DNA of 64,000 nucleotides, taken from positions 1,488,001-1,552,000 of the forward strand of contig JAUPFP010000044.1 in the NCBI GenBank assembly GCA_036925085.1. The letters are read 5' to 3'. The position numbers and the translations under genes were made by a program. Position 1 is the stretch's first letter. Each line of letters starts with the position of its first letter. This document shows positions 23,080 through 34,590 of this stretch, piece by piece. The notes beneath the pieces were generated by a model. It saw only the letters and a program-made list of their open reading frames with translations. It was not told the DNA's origin and ran no database searches. Source of the DNA: Brachycybe producta. Its lineage: Eukaryota > Arthropoda > Diplopoda > Playtdesmida > Andrognathidae.

Positions 23080-26000
23080 TCAATAAGAATATTGATATTG
23101 ATCATTGAAATTACTATTTTGTGCTTGGTAATTTCTCACATTTGATTGATCCTGTTTATTATCAACAGGATCTATTGTGTCACCTGGATCTGGAAACGAA
23201 TAGTAATTATTGGATACAGAATTGCCTACAACATTGTCACCTGGTTGTGGAATCATTTCAATATTTTGGGCTTGTTCGGTTTCTAAAGTGCTATTTTTAA
23301 TACCATAATAAAAATAGACACCCAAACCTAGAAAAAGAAAAATCAATAATTAAATAAGAAAAATTAATTTCCATTTTATTCATTTTTGTTTTGACTCACC
23401 AATGATCATCCAAAATGTAAAACGTACAAGTGTTAAAATGGACAACTTAAAGATGAGATAAATATTTACTGTAATGGCAACACCGGGTACAAATGGAAGT
23501 CCTGGCGCCATGAATTTTAATGTTTGCCTTTTAAATATAAAGAAAAAGTTCATCAATTATCATTATTTTAAGCTTGATTTAACATCGAACTATCGTTATT
23601 TTGTCTTTCGGGAGACAAAATTAAAAGAAACTTGAAGCTAGTCTTTTAAAAACTGGAAGAGCATGCTCAATTACTTAATAACATTTTCATTTTGATATAT
23701 TATTGAAAATAACCATTTTGTCATTAAAAAGTTTACTTTGGAAAATAGCAACATGAAAGTTGAATTAAGTGATTGAGCTACTATTCTAGTTTTTAACTTG
23801 AAAGTGTTTTAGAAACTAGAAAGGTAGATTAGGTCTGTTTGAAAATGATCCAACTTTAAGCTGACAATATTTTTTAAAACATTTCTATTAAAAAGTTTAA
23901 TTTGAAAGATATCAACATGAAATTATTATTATGTGATTCGGTTACCATTCTAGTTTTTAAGACACTTTCCATTTCTTCTTAATTTTCCTCCTGAAAAACG
24001 CAGAATAAAAAAAAAACATTGTAAAGTTTAAATTTCAAACTTACCGACATTGAGGTTTTCGAGATATCAGTACAAGACATCCCATAATGCATAGAAAAAA
24101 GACAAAAATAAAAAACATGGCTGTCGAAGAACCTCCATCTAAATAGTTGATGTCACAAACAACAATCAAATCTAATATGATGACAAAAATGTAAAAGATT
24201 CCAACTAATTTGGTAACAATCAATCCCGATTCTTCGGTTGGTTCTCCGGGCTCTCTCCATGGTTCTCTCAACATTGGCACCTTGTTTTGCAACAACCGAA
24301 GACGTTGCAAAACAAATGCAATATTGGCAGCCAATGCTGAAGGAGGACCTTCGTTGTGCGAACTACTGGGTCCAAGATCCGAAGGAAGGCTGCCATAAGT
24401 AGGTTTATCCATTCCACTTTCGGACACTAAGTAATCGTCATCTCTTTCGGCCGGTGACATTGAATACCTAAATTATTAAAATTGTAATTACTCGAAACAT
24501 TAAAAAACACTGACTTGTAACAAAATTTCAACATTTATTTGAGACTAGAAGAGTAAAAGAAGGTGAAAAGACAAATTCCACAAGGAGTTTTTTTTTCTTC
24601 AAGATAATAAAGTGACCGATTTTGAAAAAAATCCCATTAAAAGTTTATTTTTTATACAACTTGCATCTAGACATAGATCATATAGCTTCATTAATGGGAG
24701 TGACATAAAAAGTTGATTTTAAAAGATGTCAACTTGAAAATAAACTTAAAGTGATTGAGCTAACCTTCTAGTTTATAAAACACTTTCAAGTTAAAACTAA
24801 AACAGTACCTAAATCCCTTAATTGTATTTTCAAGTTGACATCTTTCAAGATAAACGTTTACTGTCAATCTGCGGAATCAATCAATCTGCACACTGTCTAG
24901 GCAATCTTCAAAACAACCAACCTGCTAGTGAATGTACAAAATTCAATACATTTTAGGTGCTGAATTTTGGAGATTCACTAGCATGTTGGTTGTTTTGCAT
25001 ATTGCCAAAAATTAAGCAGCTTCAAAATGATAAAATTTTACATTTTTTATAATAAAAAACGAGAAATGAGGGTGACCGCCTTTTAAAAAATGACATCAAG
25101 ACATCTAGATATTATAGTCTACAGACCACAAATAATATAATTAATGGAAGTGATTCTGAAAGTTTAAACCTTGGCATTAATGAGTTCAGACTATTTTCAT
25201 TGCAAGAACATTTTGTCTATGGAAATTAACATAGAAGAAATGATGGTCTTTTTTATTTATCAAAAAAATTCAAAATGATTTAAAATAATTCTGAAAAAAT
25301 ATCATGCACCTTCATTTATCTTCTCCGATGAGAATAAAGTTTATTTGGAGAAAAAAAAACGACCAAGCACAAGTCGAGTTCAGAATAATTTAATTAACCG
25401 GAATTTTTTTTATTGGTTGTAAATTGGATAGTAGCTATTTTTAATTAGCTAGAAACGTTTTCACCTTAATTAAATTTCCTATGACAGACATACACGATCT
25501 TACCTACTGTCTTCACACATGGAAGCCTCGTCACAGCTATCTGGAGATGTCATAGCATTTGTCGGTTTCTTGATGCGTACCACTTTACGAGGTCCCAACG
25601 TTCCGGTTGTCACCTTTGTCTTTTGGCCACCACTCGACTTGTCAGGATTTACAGTTCTCATCGATTCTGGTAAAAATTCCACCAATGACAATCTATCCGG
25701 TTGGTAACGCAACACGAGAACACATGTTGAAACAAGGGTGTAAGCCAACAGGGTGCCTAAAACATTATAAATAATCCAAAGTACAAAAAATTGTCATTAA
25801 TTATTTTTTAAAAAAATGTGACATTGTCAATTTTTCAATTATTTTTTTTTTTTTCAAAATGGCAGAACCTATAGACATCATTTCAACTAAGACATCCAAT
25901 CGAATTATGAGTGCAGCAAATGCAGCCACTAAGCCAAAAAGACACGTTGCAACAGCTGGAGTGCCAGTCATGGGCCACACTTCGGCCAAAAACCTAAATA

Positions 26001-28863
26001 AATGAATAAAAATGGTTTATTAAAGTGGTTTTAAGTATAGACGCCTCTTGAACTCCGATTATTCTGTTTTTCGAGTGCAAGATCAAGAGAAATTTCAACC
26101 TTTTTTTAGAAACTACAAGAGTGACTCAACCACTTAGAAGAATTTTCATTTTGATATCTTTCAAAATAAGTTTTTTTGTGTGAGTTTGAAAATGAACCAA
26201 CTTTAAGAGGCAGACATTTTTGAAATTTTTGTCTATACAAAATTTGAAAGATATCAACATGAATACCCTTAAGTGATTGAGCTACCTTTTTAGTATCTAA
26301 AGCAATTTTTAATTTTTCTCCTGAAAAACTAAAATAATTAAGAGTTCATGCACCATCTTAACATGTTTATACAGAACTAGAACCAAATTCAAGAAGAAAA
26401 CCTAGTACTTGAACCCTCTAAACAAGGTGTCAATAGCAAAAATATTTTTATTGATTATTGTTCAGGGCTTTTCTTATGTAGAAACACTGTTTAGAGAGTT
26501 CAATAGTTGAAGTTCAGGTGCCAAGTTTTACTTCTTGAGTTTGGTGCCTAATTGTTGGGACACACGGAGGATTTTAGACTGCAAAATGAAGTCGACGGTA
26601 GTTGGGCTGGGGTTGCAATGTATTTTCTATGGAAAGACTAAAAAACGTCGATTCTGGCAACAACCCGACTTCCTTTTGCAGTCAAAAAGTGGTCTACGTG
26701 CCATTAAGGGCCTAAGTGTCAAGTGTGTCATACTTGTATATAAGTCCATCTTTTGCCATGGCATAAATGACACGTGGCATCGGAAACATGGAGCCAAACA
26801 TGCTGACAGTAAGTCCAGCCATGGCTCCAACTGACACAATGTACTTTCCAGTGGAAGATCCTTGCTGTGCAAACATTTCGACAAGTGCCGAATCGGCATT
26901 CAATTGGTGGTAGGGTAATATAAGTGTTGCCATCATACTGGTGGTCACATAGGCAGTGACAATGATTGCTAGACTCATTATGATTGCCTGTGGAATGGAA
27001 CGTTTAGGATCATTTGCCTCTAACCCGGTGGTGGCAATGATATCGAAACCAATGAAGGCATAAAAACATGTGGCTGCACCTGTCAACACCTGAAAAACAA
27101 AATCTACTTGATATCAACTTGTTCTTAGAAAAATAGCTTCAATTAAGATGTTTTTCAACTATGATTATTATTATGTAATTCAGAAGAGCAAACTTAAAAG
27201 AATTTAGAAAGTGGTTTAGAAACTAGATGGGTTACTCAATCACTTAGAGAGTCATTTCATGTTGATATATTTTTAAAGCTAAGCTTTTATTTTGTTGTTT
27301 TTTGTATATAAAAAGTTTATTTTGAAAGATATCAACTTGAAAATACTATTAAGTGATTCAGCTACCCTTCTAGTTTCTAATACATTTTCAATGTCTCCTT
27401 TGTGTTGCTACTGAAATGCAAAACGATCAGAGTTCAATAATCAGTTGTTGATAAAACATCTTAGAAGATATAAGCATGCAGCTTACCCCTGACCAACCAA
27501 AAGGTAAGAAGCCACCATAAATAGACCAATTGGAAGTGTCTATGTAGAACATTCCAGCTGACATTATAAATATCCATATTGCAAAATTTATAGCGTTCAG
27601 TGCATTGTTGAAAACTAAAGACTTTTTAACGCCTGCCACTAATAATAAAGTCATGAACACACTAATGAGGAATGCTATTACATCTGGGGGACGACCTAAA
27701 TTAAAACAACAACAAAAACATCCAATTATTTAGGTATAATGAATGATAGGCAATATATGATACAAAGTACCAAGTATTGTTCCTAAACTGGAAGAAAGGG
27801 CATCATTGATTGCACCATTGGATAGTGCATTAAAGCATGCACTTAGGGCACATGCACAGGCAGCTGATCCAATCAAATATTCTAAGACCATATTCCAGCC
27901 AATAACAAAGGCTAGAAATTCTCCAACTGTCACATAACTGTACATGTATGCTGAACCTGTTGTGTGAGGCACTCTCACACCAAATTCGGCGTAACAAACA
28001 CCTGTAAACAACAACAACAAACATTTGTACAAAATAAATAATTCAAAAATGAACAATTTTTCATCTTTTTAAAAAAATTACCTGAGAACAAAGCTGCAAT
28101 AGCTGCAATTGCAAAACTAAAAACTACTCCAGGACCAGCTACATTCCTGGCTACCAATCCAGAAACTAAATACATCCCAGTACCAACACAACTTCCAACT
28201 CCTAATGATGTTAGATCGAATGATGTTAAACATCTCTAAATTTGTCAATAAAAAAGAAAGATTGAAATTAATATAATCAACCAACAAACATTTATCCAAA
28301 CAATGTGCAAAATTGTTGTTAAAAATTGTGCCTTTTATATAATTTCTAAAAGCAAAATGCAAAATATACCAGACAATTGTTCGTTTTATGTAAATAATAT
28401 ATGACAAAGGAACAATTAACTAAATATTTCAACACTTTCGTTCAAGCAACCTTTTTTAGAATATTTTTAAGATCAAAAATGTTTTTAATAAATAATTATA
28501 AGTATGCGACTTTATGCAAATTTCCAAATAATTATGAAATTTGTGCGTTTTGTGCATTTTTATTTAGAATTTAACTTCTTTAATATCGTGCATATTTCAA
28601 TTACATGGTATCTTAGTGACACCAAATCGATTGGAAGTGTCATCATGCATTTTGTGCATTTTATGCAAATTGTTGGCCTTAATAATTAATCATATTACTG
28701 CAGTATTTTCCTGAAAATTAAAATTTAGAATTAAACTATGTACTTTTAATTTGGTTTTGCCTTCTTTTTCTTCTAATAGGTCAGGATTTCTTGTTCGTAT
28801 CATCCGACTGAACAATATGACACATTGGCGCCGAAAGTTTGGATCGCTCAAATATGGAATCAT
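23080..28863 (-). CDS. SLC7A14: SLC7A14-like cationic amino acid transporter (complete)
   Basis: APC-superfamily transporter of the CAT subgroup, closest to SLC7A14, a lysosome-associated member. Minus-strand exons: 28863-28744, 28235-28082, 28001-27771, 27695-27487, 27089-26734, 25993-25869, 25756-25504, 24467-24045, 23527-23400, 23327-23080. All borders are GT-AG and phases match, giving 748 residues (human protein about 770). The first-helix glycine motif [12 protein letters not shown] is at 51-62, followed by [10 protein letters not shown], then [14 protein letters not shown] at 247-260 and [18 protein letters not shown]. The long loop before the last four membrane segments and the end ([10 protein letters not shown] plus an Asn/Gln-rich tail) also fit SLC7A14. 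An acceptor-like AG at 28888 just before the start suggests a further 5' exon, coding or UTR. Five introns hold fold-back repeats or spacers. Orientation is opposite to all the receptor genes. Confidence 0.93.
23590..24010. repeat. Fold-back repeat family C in an SLC7A14 intron
   Basis: ATTTTGTCTTTCGGGAGACAA and AAAACTGGAAGAG on the left; CCATTCTAGTTTTTAAGACAC and CCTGAAAAACGCAGAATAA on the right, with a partly duplicated middle. It lies between exons 8 and 9. Confidence 0.7.
24468..25503. other. SLC7A14 intron with repeat fragments
   Basis: Contains family C fragments near 24720-24870 and an inverted pair: ACCAACCTGCTAGTGAATGT at about 24916 against ATTCACTAGCATGTTGGTTG at about 24974. This makes a hairpin of about 75 bases. 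No exon recognised. Confidence 0.5.
26030..26550. repeat. Family C and family F fold-backs in an SLC7A14 intron
   Basis: 26030-26360 is a family C copy (CTCCGATTATTCTGTTTTTCG to AACTAAAATAATTAAGAG). 26380-26550 is a family F copy with arms CAAATTCAAGAAGAAAACCT and GTTTTACTTCTTGAGTTTGG. Both lie between exons 5 and 6. The plus-strand open frame of 99 codons at 26535-26834 is antisense to exon 5 and is not a gene. Confidence 0.7.
27150..27470. repeat. Fold-back repeat family C in an SLC7A14 intron
   Basis: Left arm AGAAACTAGATGGGTTACTC and TTCATGTTGATATATTT; right arm AAAGATATCAACTTGAAAAT and GCTACCCTTCTAGTTTC. It lies between exons 4 and 5. Confidence 0.75.
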
Positions 28864-28992
28864 GATGACACTTTGATAAAGGACGTTCTAAAAAAACACA
28901 CATAAAAAACATAATTTATTAGTTAAGTTCAAAATAACACAAATATGTTAATTCTTAAAGTCAAATGTCATGAAAAAAGCCTGATGGATGAA

Positions 28993-29066
28993 GACAATGC
29001 CGGATATATGACAAAGACAATGCCGGATATATGACAAAGACAATGCCGGATATATGACAAAGACAT
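28993..29066 (+). repeat. 23-bp tandem repeat, three units
   Basis: The unit GACAATGCCGGATATATGAC plus AAA starts at 28993, 29016 and 29039, followed by a partial unit. It lies just upstream of the SLC7A14 start. A related phrase, GACAAAGACAATGTC, occurs near 22545. Confidence 0.9.
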
Positions 29067-29559
29067 TAATTCTTTGTTTTGTCCACATCTAATGTATTAC
29101 CATTGGGAGCAATATGTAATTTATAAATGCCAAACAAATATCTTTGTTTATCAGGTTTTTACCATCACTGAACATTTTAACAAAATGAACAAACATTGGC
29201 TTTTATACCAAAGTGATTACAGAGTAAGTCACACCCAACAACTACCAATATTCTAACACGTAACATTTTTTTTATTTTCAAGTTCATGTATTGTTAAGTC
29301 CTTTCCTTAAATATATGAATTATTTTTTTCTTTATGAAGACCTATCAAATATATTTTAAGGTAAGTGCTCACTTAATAAATATTTAAACTTCAATAATCT
29401 AAATAAATAAATTGCAAAGTTGGAAAAAAATTGATTATTTTAAAATAATCAATTTAATATATATTAATTTGATTGTAAACATAAATTTTTTAATTAAAAT
29501 CAGTAAATATAATTAATTTTATATTTCTATACTGTACATATTTACTAGTTTTCTTAGGG

Positions 29560-29755
29560 TTAGATTCAAGAAAGAAACTAGTGACTTGAACTTCAACTTG
29601 AACATTTTATTTTTTACCTAATATATAACACCTAAGGCCTAATACCTAATACATTATACCTAAAACCTTATACCTCATAGCTAATGTGTTTTCATATTGA
29701 AACCCTGTTCTAAATGTTCAAATACGAAGTTTTCTTTTTTGAATTTAGTCATAAA
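29560..29755. repeat. Fold-back repeat family F upstream of GR gene C
   Basis: Arms TTCAAGAAAGAAACTAGTGA and GTTTTCTTTTTTGAATTTAG. Between them is a short ACCTAATAT-like stutter (29629-29690). Not coding. Confidence 0.6.
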
Positions 29756-30038
29756 TCAGTTTGTGATACATTTTTAATTACAATATTTAAATGTAGAATA
29801 AATTATTAAAACAGTTTCATTAATAGTTTAACAAAAGTTCAGTTTGTCTGTGTATGGAATCTTGGAAAATACAAAGGTTAAATTATTTAACTTTAGATGC
29901 TCTCACTTTCGATTATAAGCGATTTAAAGTTTAAAATAATCAATCGATATAAAATATATTCATTTTTTTTTACTAATAATACTATTTTTGTTTCTTAGAA
30001 CTTCAAAGCATCTAAAATCCACCTCAATATTAATCGTA

Positions 30039-31999
30039 ATGATGAATAATAATTCAGAAAACAAAAGGTCAACATTTTCTAGCATACAAATTCATCCAAA
30101 ATCAAATACTTCAAACAAATCAGCATCTCCAGTACTAAATTCATTCAACTCATGTCCAAAATTATTGTTCTTTTTGAAACTTTACGGTATCACTATAAAT
30201 TTAGAAAACAATACAAATGATAAAATGTGGATAAAAATTCATCGTTTTATACTTATTTTAATGAATGCATTTTTATCAATGTATTTTATTTGGGGAATTG
30301 AGCAAGTGACAGTTGCTTATTTTAATGACGAAATGACCAACTTTTCATTCATTAATTATATGGATCCATTGCTAAACATTGTCACCATAATGACATACAT
30401 ATTCCGTGCAAAAAAGATTAATTCATCTGTTATTGAAATACTCAACGAATGTATAAATAGAAATCCTCAAAGTACAAATTTATCATTAATGAGAAAATTT
30501 GATTTTATAATTTTCATTTTTTTGTTAATTATGTATGTTTTTTATACTATTCTTTTTGTTTTATTACAAACAATAGAATTCAAAACCTGCTATGAATGTA
30601 CAGGTGCATTTTATGGACTAAAATTCAACAAAGATGATAACTATGTTGCTTTCAAGTTAATTTCAATTACATATTACATATACTATGCTATTGTCTATCA
30701 ATTTTATGATTTATTTAATGCCTTTTTAATAATCATTTTTTACGCAACTTATCGATGTTTTAAACAATTCCATTCAACTGCAATGACAATGCAAACTGCT
30801 TCAATTTCTGATTTGCATAAACTTCAAAAAAGACATTACCAATTAAGACAAATTGTGGAACGGTTAAATTATCATTTTCAGCCATTGATTTTCTTTTACG
30901 TTTTAATTCAATCTGCAAAAGTTACCTTTAGTTTAAAATTTATTTATTTCTTTTACACAACATATGATCATTATTTTTATTTTGTTGAACATATGAGTGC
31001 AGTTACAAGATCTGTAATTTTTCTACTGACAATGTGCATTATTGCATCCAAATTATATATTGAGGCAAGTATAATGGTGACATGTATAAGGTAAGTTGGG
31101 GCAAGTGCAGCATTTGATAATTTCGTTAATTTTTCTTGGTAATGTACATACACTCTTACACACTTACCCCATCTTACCTTATGTATTATTTAAAAAAAGG
31201 CAACATTTTAATTTTTGTTTATTTAATTTACAGGGACAAAAAATCAACACAATATCATTGGAATTGTGTTTTAATTCGCCAAATAATTTAAATCAAAGTG
31301 TAAGCTAATTAAGATAAGTTTTATATACACTGTGTAAATATCTAATTTTGGAAACAATACTAAAAAGGAATTGAAAATGTGTTAGAAACTAAAATAGTAT
31401 TTTCACGTTGGTATCTTTCAAAATAAACTTTTTATGAATTAAAATTTATAAAAATATCGCCTGCTTACAGTTAGGTCATTGTCAAACTCATAAAAAGCTT
31501 ATTTTAAAATAACATGATAACACCCTTAAGTGATTGAATTACCTTTCTAGTTTCTATGTTTCTAGTATGCTAATGTATAAGCATGTAAACCGATTTAGTC
31601 TGTTTTGTGATTTTATAGATCATTTTTTTTTTAAAAAATTGAAATATTACAAATTAAACCTTTACATAATGAAGAAGCTAACTTTTAAGACAATTAAAAT
31701 GTAATTATATATATATACAGTATATATATATACAACCTGAATAAATATTTTTAATATTTACAGAACAACAATGCACATTTAACTACATTGTTTATAAGTG
31801 AACAAATCATGTCGCCTGTTGGAATCAAAGCATGTGAATTGTTCACAATTAACTATTCTTTCCTAATCACGGTAAAATTGCATCTAAATTTATCATTTTC
31901 TTATAAATCTATACACATGTAATACCATAAATGTATTTATGTTTTCAGCTTATTGGAGCAATCATATCATATCTTTCTCTAATGTCCAATAGAAATTAA
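30039..31999 (+). CDS. Gustatory-receptor-like chemoreceptor C (GR family)
   Basis: Predicted 416-residue receptor of the same family as A and B but more diverged. Exons: 30039-31064, 31234-31299, 31764-31871, 31949-31999, all phase 0. The start Met aligns with that of A. An in-frame ATG at 29988 lies before a likely acceptor AG at 29998, so I do not use it. The first intron must use a GC donor (GAG followed by GCAAGT at 31065). The nearby GTAAGT at 31092 shifts the next exon into stops, whereas the GC site joins exactly as in the four paralogs. Exon 2 is four codons shorter than in A and B. The cytoplasmic-loop signature DLHKLQKRHYQLRQIVERLN and the C-terminal LIGAIISYLSLMSNRN are kept. The short fully conserved 5' UTR-like stretch suggests a spliced leader exon upstream. 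Ligand unknown. Confidence 0.83.
31365..31570. repeat. Fold-back repeat family C (short) in GR gene C intron 2
   Basis: GAAAATGTGTTAGAAACTAA and GGTATCTTTCAAAATAAAC on the left; CCCTTAAGTGATTGAATTAC with CTTTCTAGTTTC on the right. Reduced copy. Confidence 0.65.
31571..31690 (+). repeat. Segment shared with GR units D and relic
   Basis: From TATGCTAATGTATAAGCATG through AAACCGATTTAGTCTG to CATAATGAAGAAGCTAACTT. The same about 120 bases occur at 32577-32700 and 37328-37450, linking the gene C intron to the D and relic duplication units. Confidence 0.85.
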
Positions 32000-32226
32000 C
32001 AAGCAGCCAACAACAAATTCCTCTTATATTAATGTAATTGTCAAATATTATAATTTATTAGAAATGATCAAATGAATTATAATAAAAATCCATGATATAA
32101 ATAATTAATCTAATACATAATTAAGTCACGACACAGTTTTAAATTACTGTACATAAATATAAATTATGTGAAAATAAAATGTATTGCATTTACCATCGCA
32201 ACATTGCTAAATTGCTAAATTATTAA

Positions 32227-32450
32227 GGCTCGGAATTTTATGCAATATCAAGTAAATTATTTTTCAATCTGTGCCCCAAGGGCCAAATATGGGTTTTCAA
32301 TCAAAATCACTGGTTACATGCCAGAACTCTAGTTGGCTTAACTGACAGTAACAAACATCTAGGCTCTAAGCATAATTTAGCAAAATTATAAAAAAACAAA
32401 ACATAATTGCAGTTGCTCTAATGATGATGATTGCTTCACAACTATAATAT
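32227..32450. mobile_element. MITE family D, right end eroded
   Basis: GGCTCGGAATTTTATGCAA at the left, ACTGGTTACATGCCAG and CTCTAGTTGGCTTAACTG in the middle, GCAGTTGCTCTAATGATGAT at the right. The last bases are diverged. Confidence 0.7.
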
Positions 32451-33660
32451 CAAGTTTTTGCAGATGTAAATTATAATGTATTATTTAGGTTTAACATTAT
32501 AATTATTATTGTAATACAGTGTGCAAATTGAACTGATACTATTGAACAATCCAAATCATATGCAGAAAGTTTAATTAATATGCTAATGTATAAGCATGTA
32601 AACCGATTTAGTCTGTTTTGTGATTTTATAGATCATTTTTTTTTAAAAAATTGAAATATTACAAATTAAACCTTTACATAATGAAGAAGCTAATTTTTAA
32701 GTCACTTAAAATGTAATTACATACCATAAGAAGATAAAGGTGTATGTCCTAGTTTGTAATTTGTTGCATTAGTATGAGAAATACTAAAATATCAATAATT
32801 AATTAAAAATGGCAATATAAAGAATTTAAATTTTACTCAATTTGATTGATGTATTGGCAGCCTTTTCAAATACATAAATGTGTTCCTAACTATATATAGT
32901 ATATCTCGTGACAATAGTTTGAATTTTAGGGGGAAAAAATAGGCTGAAAACCAACAGTAAAATTAAGAGCACTTCTGGCCAGTATTTGATAAAATGACGT
33001 AAAGTGTACTAACATATTGTTTTTTTCTCCTATAAATAGATTAATTCCTTTTCCAAATAGAAAATATTTATTTTATTTAAGGATTGGAAGACTGATTAAA
33101 CTTGATCAATAACAGGTCTCGAAACAAAATTACTAATACTTGATACCAACCTTACAATATACTGTATACTGCATATGCTTAAAAGTAACGTTATAAATAA
33201 GAATGAAAAAAAATGCACTACAGGTAATAAACGTCAATGCAATTTGTAAATATCATCATATAATATTAAAATTAATTACACCTACCTTAAACATGTACAA
33301 ATTTATAATTTACACTATCCATTTCTTCAGAACCAAAATGTTAGATTACAACGAATAAACTGGATTATATTAGATGATAATAAACATTTATTACAATTAT
33401 CATTCTTAGGAAAAATTGTATTAATAGTTTTTTTTTAGTTTAGCCTTCTACTCTTGTACAATATTTAATTATGTCACGTATGCTTTTTTAACGAGTATCA
33501 TTGAATACAACATAAGAAAAACATTCCTTCATATGTATTATTACTTTTATACATGCACTCAGAGTTGTCATACATATAAAGCCTGGAACACACATGCAAG
33601 AATTGTGCTGGTGTTCACACACAAATAACAGGAAATAAATGTAGAATGTGGGAGTGCCCC

Positions 33661-33865
33661 ACAGGCATTTAGAAATTGGGAAGAACTTCAGTTGGCTCCG
33701 CCCTTGTTATAACGAACGCAACTTCTAATTGGTTGGTTATGTAGTCTGACGTCACATGCTCCGCCCTTTTCAACGTCAAACCACACAACAAACCAATTAG
33801 AAGTTGACGGTCGTCATAACAAGGGCGGAGCCAACTGAAGTTCTTCCCGATTTCTAAATGCCTGT
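33661..33865. mobile_element. Palindromic MITE, family A, copy 2
   Basis: Ends ACAGGCATTTAGAAATTGGG and CCCGATTTCTAAATGCCTGT. Flanks GTGCCCC on both sides look like a target duplication of 7-8 bp. The core carries TGACGTCA and two CCAATTAGAA segments. The 77-codon minus-strand frame here is a by-product of the palindrome. Confidence 0.85.
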
Positions 33866-33879
33866 GGGGTGCCCCAGGC

Positions 33880-34060
33880 AAGAATAAAACTGGCGTCCTC
33901 ATAGTATTATCATTCTAGTTATTTGGTGCCTCTATTTATGTACTCCTGAACTTTGTGCCCAAGGCTTTTGCATAACCATTCTAGTTATTTTGCCCTTAGC
34001 TATGCGCCCGAAGCAGATGTCTCACTCGCATTGCCCTGGCTACAGCTCTGCTCTCAAACA
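33880..34060 (+). repeat. Degenerate repeat J, short block
   Basis: Phrases CAGGCAAGAATAAAACTGGCG, ATCATTCTAGTTATTTGG, TATGCGCCCGAAGCAGATG and TCTCACTCGCATTGCCCTGG also occur, expanded, at 52370-52745. Confidence 0.6.
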
Positions 34061-34477
34061 AAGAAACATCACACATAGTTACAAATTATCAATATAGAAT
34101 TATTCTATATTATTTAAGCTGATTTGTCGAAATTTTAGACAACAATGTCATAATAGATAAAGTTGAGGTTTATTTTCTAAATAATCTGTTCTGATTTTCC
34201 TCCAAGTGGAACTCCGCATGTGTGTTCCAGGCTTGAAAAAAAAAGTAGCAGAAATATTATTGTAACCAATTAGAAATTAATATATTCCCTATAGAAGCAA
34301 GTCACTTTGTGGTTGTGGTCAACAAATATGTACAATTGTTAAGTTACAGCCAAATACAATACGTGTAGGAATACATATTATTATGGGACATGAACTAACT
34401 TTGCCTGATGAAAGTGGGTGTGCCATATAAGAACTCGTAATAAATATTTAATCCACACACGTTGAAAATAATTTGGG

Positions 34478-34520
34478 TATATATATATATATTAAGTATT
34501 TCATCTAAGGTGAGCCATTC
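34478..34520 (+). promoter_or_regulatory. Candidate core promoter of GR gene D
   Basis: A TATATATATATATATA tract at 34478-34493 is followed about 30 bases later by an initiator-like CCATTC. The surrounding sequence (ATTTCATCTAAGG) is conserved with gene E at 41076-41110. The ATG lies 70 bases further on. Motif and conservation only. Confidence 0.45.
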
Positions 34521-34590
34521 AAATTATTTGCTTCTTACTGAAAACATCCACTGAAATTGTTAACTGTGAAGTGCACAACTTCATCCATTA

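Larger units (their letters stand above)
32577..34590 (+). repeat. 5' flank of duplicated GR unit D
   Basis: This non-coding stretch is repeated, with divergence, at 37328-39965 (relic unit), and its last part again before gene E (40800-41170). Shared landmarks include CCATAAGAAGATAAAGG, AACTTGATCAATAACAGG, TATAAAGCCTGGAACACAC and CTATAGAAGCAAGTCAC. A family A MITE (33661) and a GC-richer repeat (33880-34060) interrupt it here. Confidence 0.75.

Noticed and set aside
26535-26834. 99-codon plus-strand frame
   Set aside because: Largely antisense to SLC7A14 exon 5, whose protein is clearly conserved.
28117-28407. 96-codon minus-strand frame overlapping SLC7A14 exon 2
   Set aside because: It is in the wrong frame relative to the conserved [14 protein letters not shown] reading and crosses the intron.
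29988-30038. Upstream ATG giving 17 more residues on GR gene C
   Set aside because: A T-rich tract with AG at 29998 suggests this lies in an intron, and the paralogs start at the ATG aligned with 30039.
31065-31094. Canonical GTAAGT donor at 31092 for GR gene C
   Set aside because: Joining it to exon 2 gives a frame with stops and adds residues absent in all paralogs.
33669-33902. 77-codon minus-strand frame similar to frames at 10885 and 40454
   Set aside because: Similarity among the three is due to the palindromic family A MITE. No conserved start or codon pattern.
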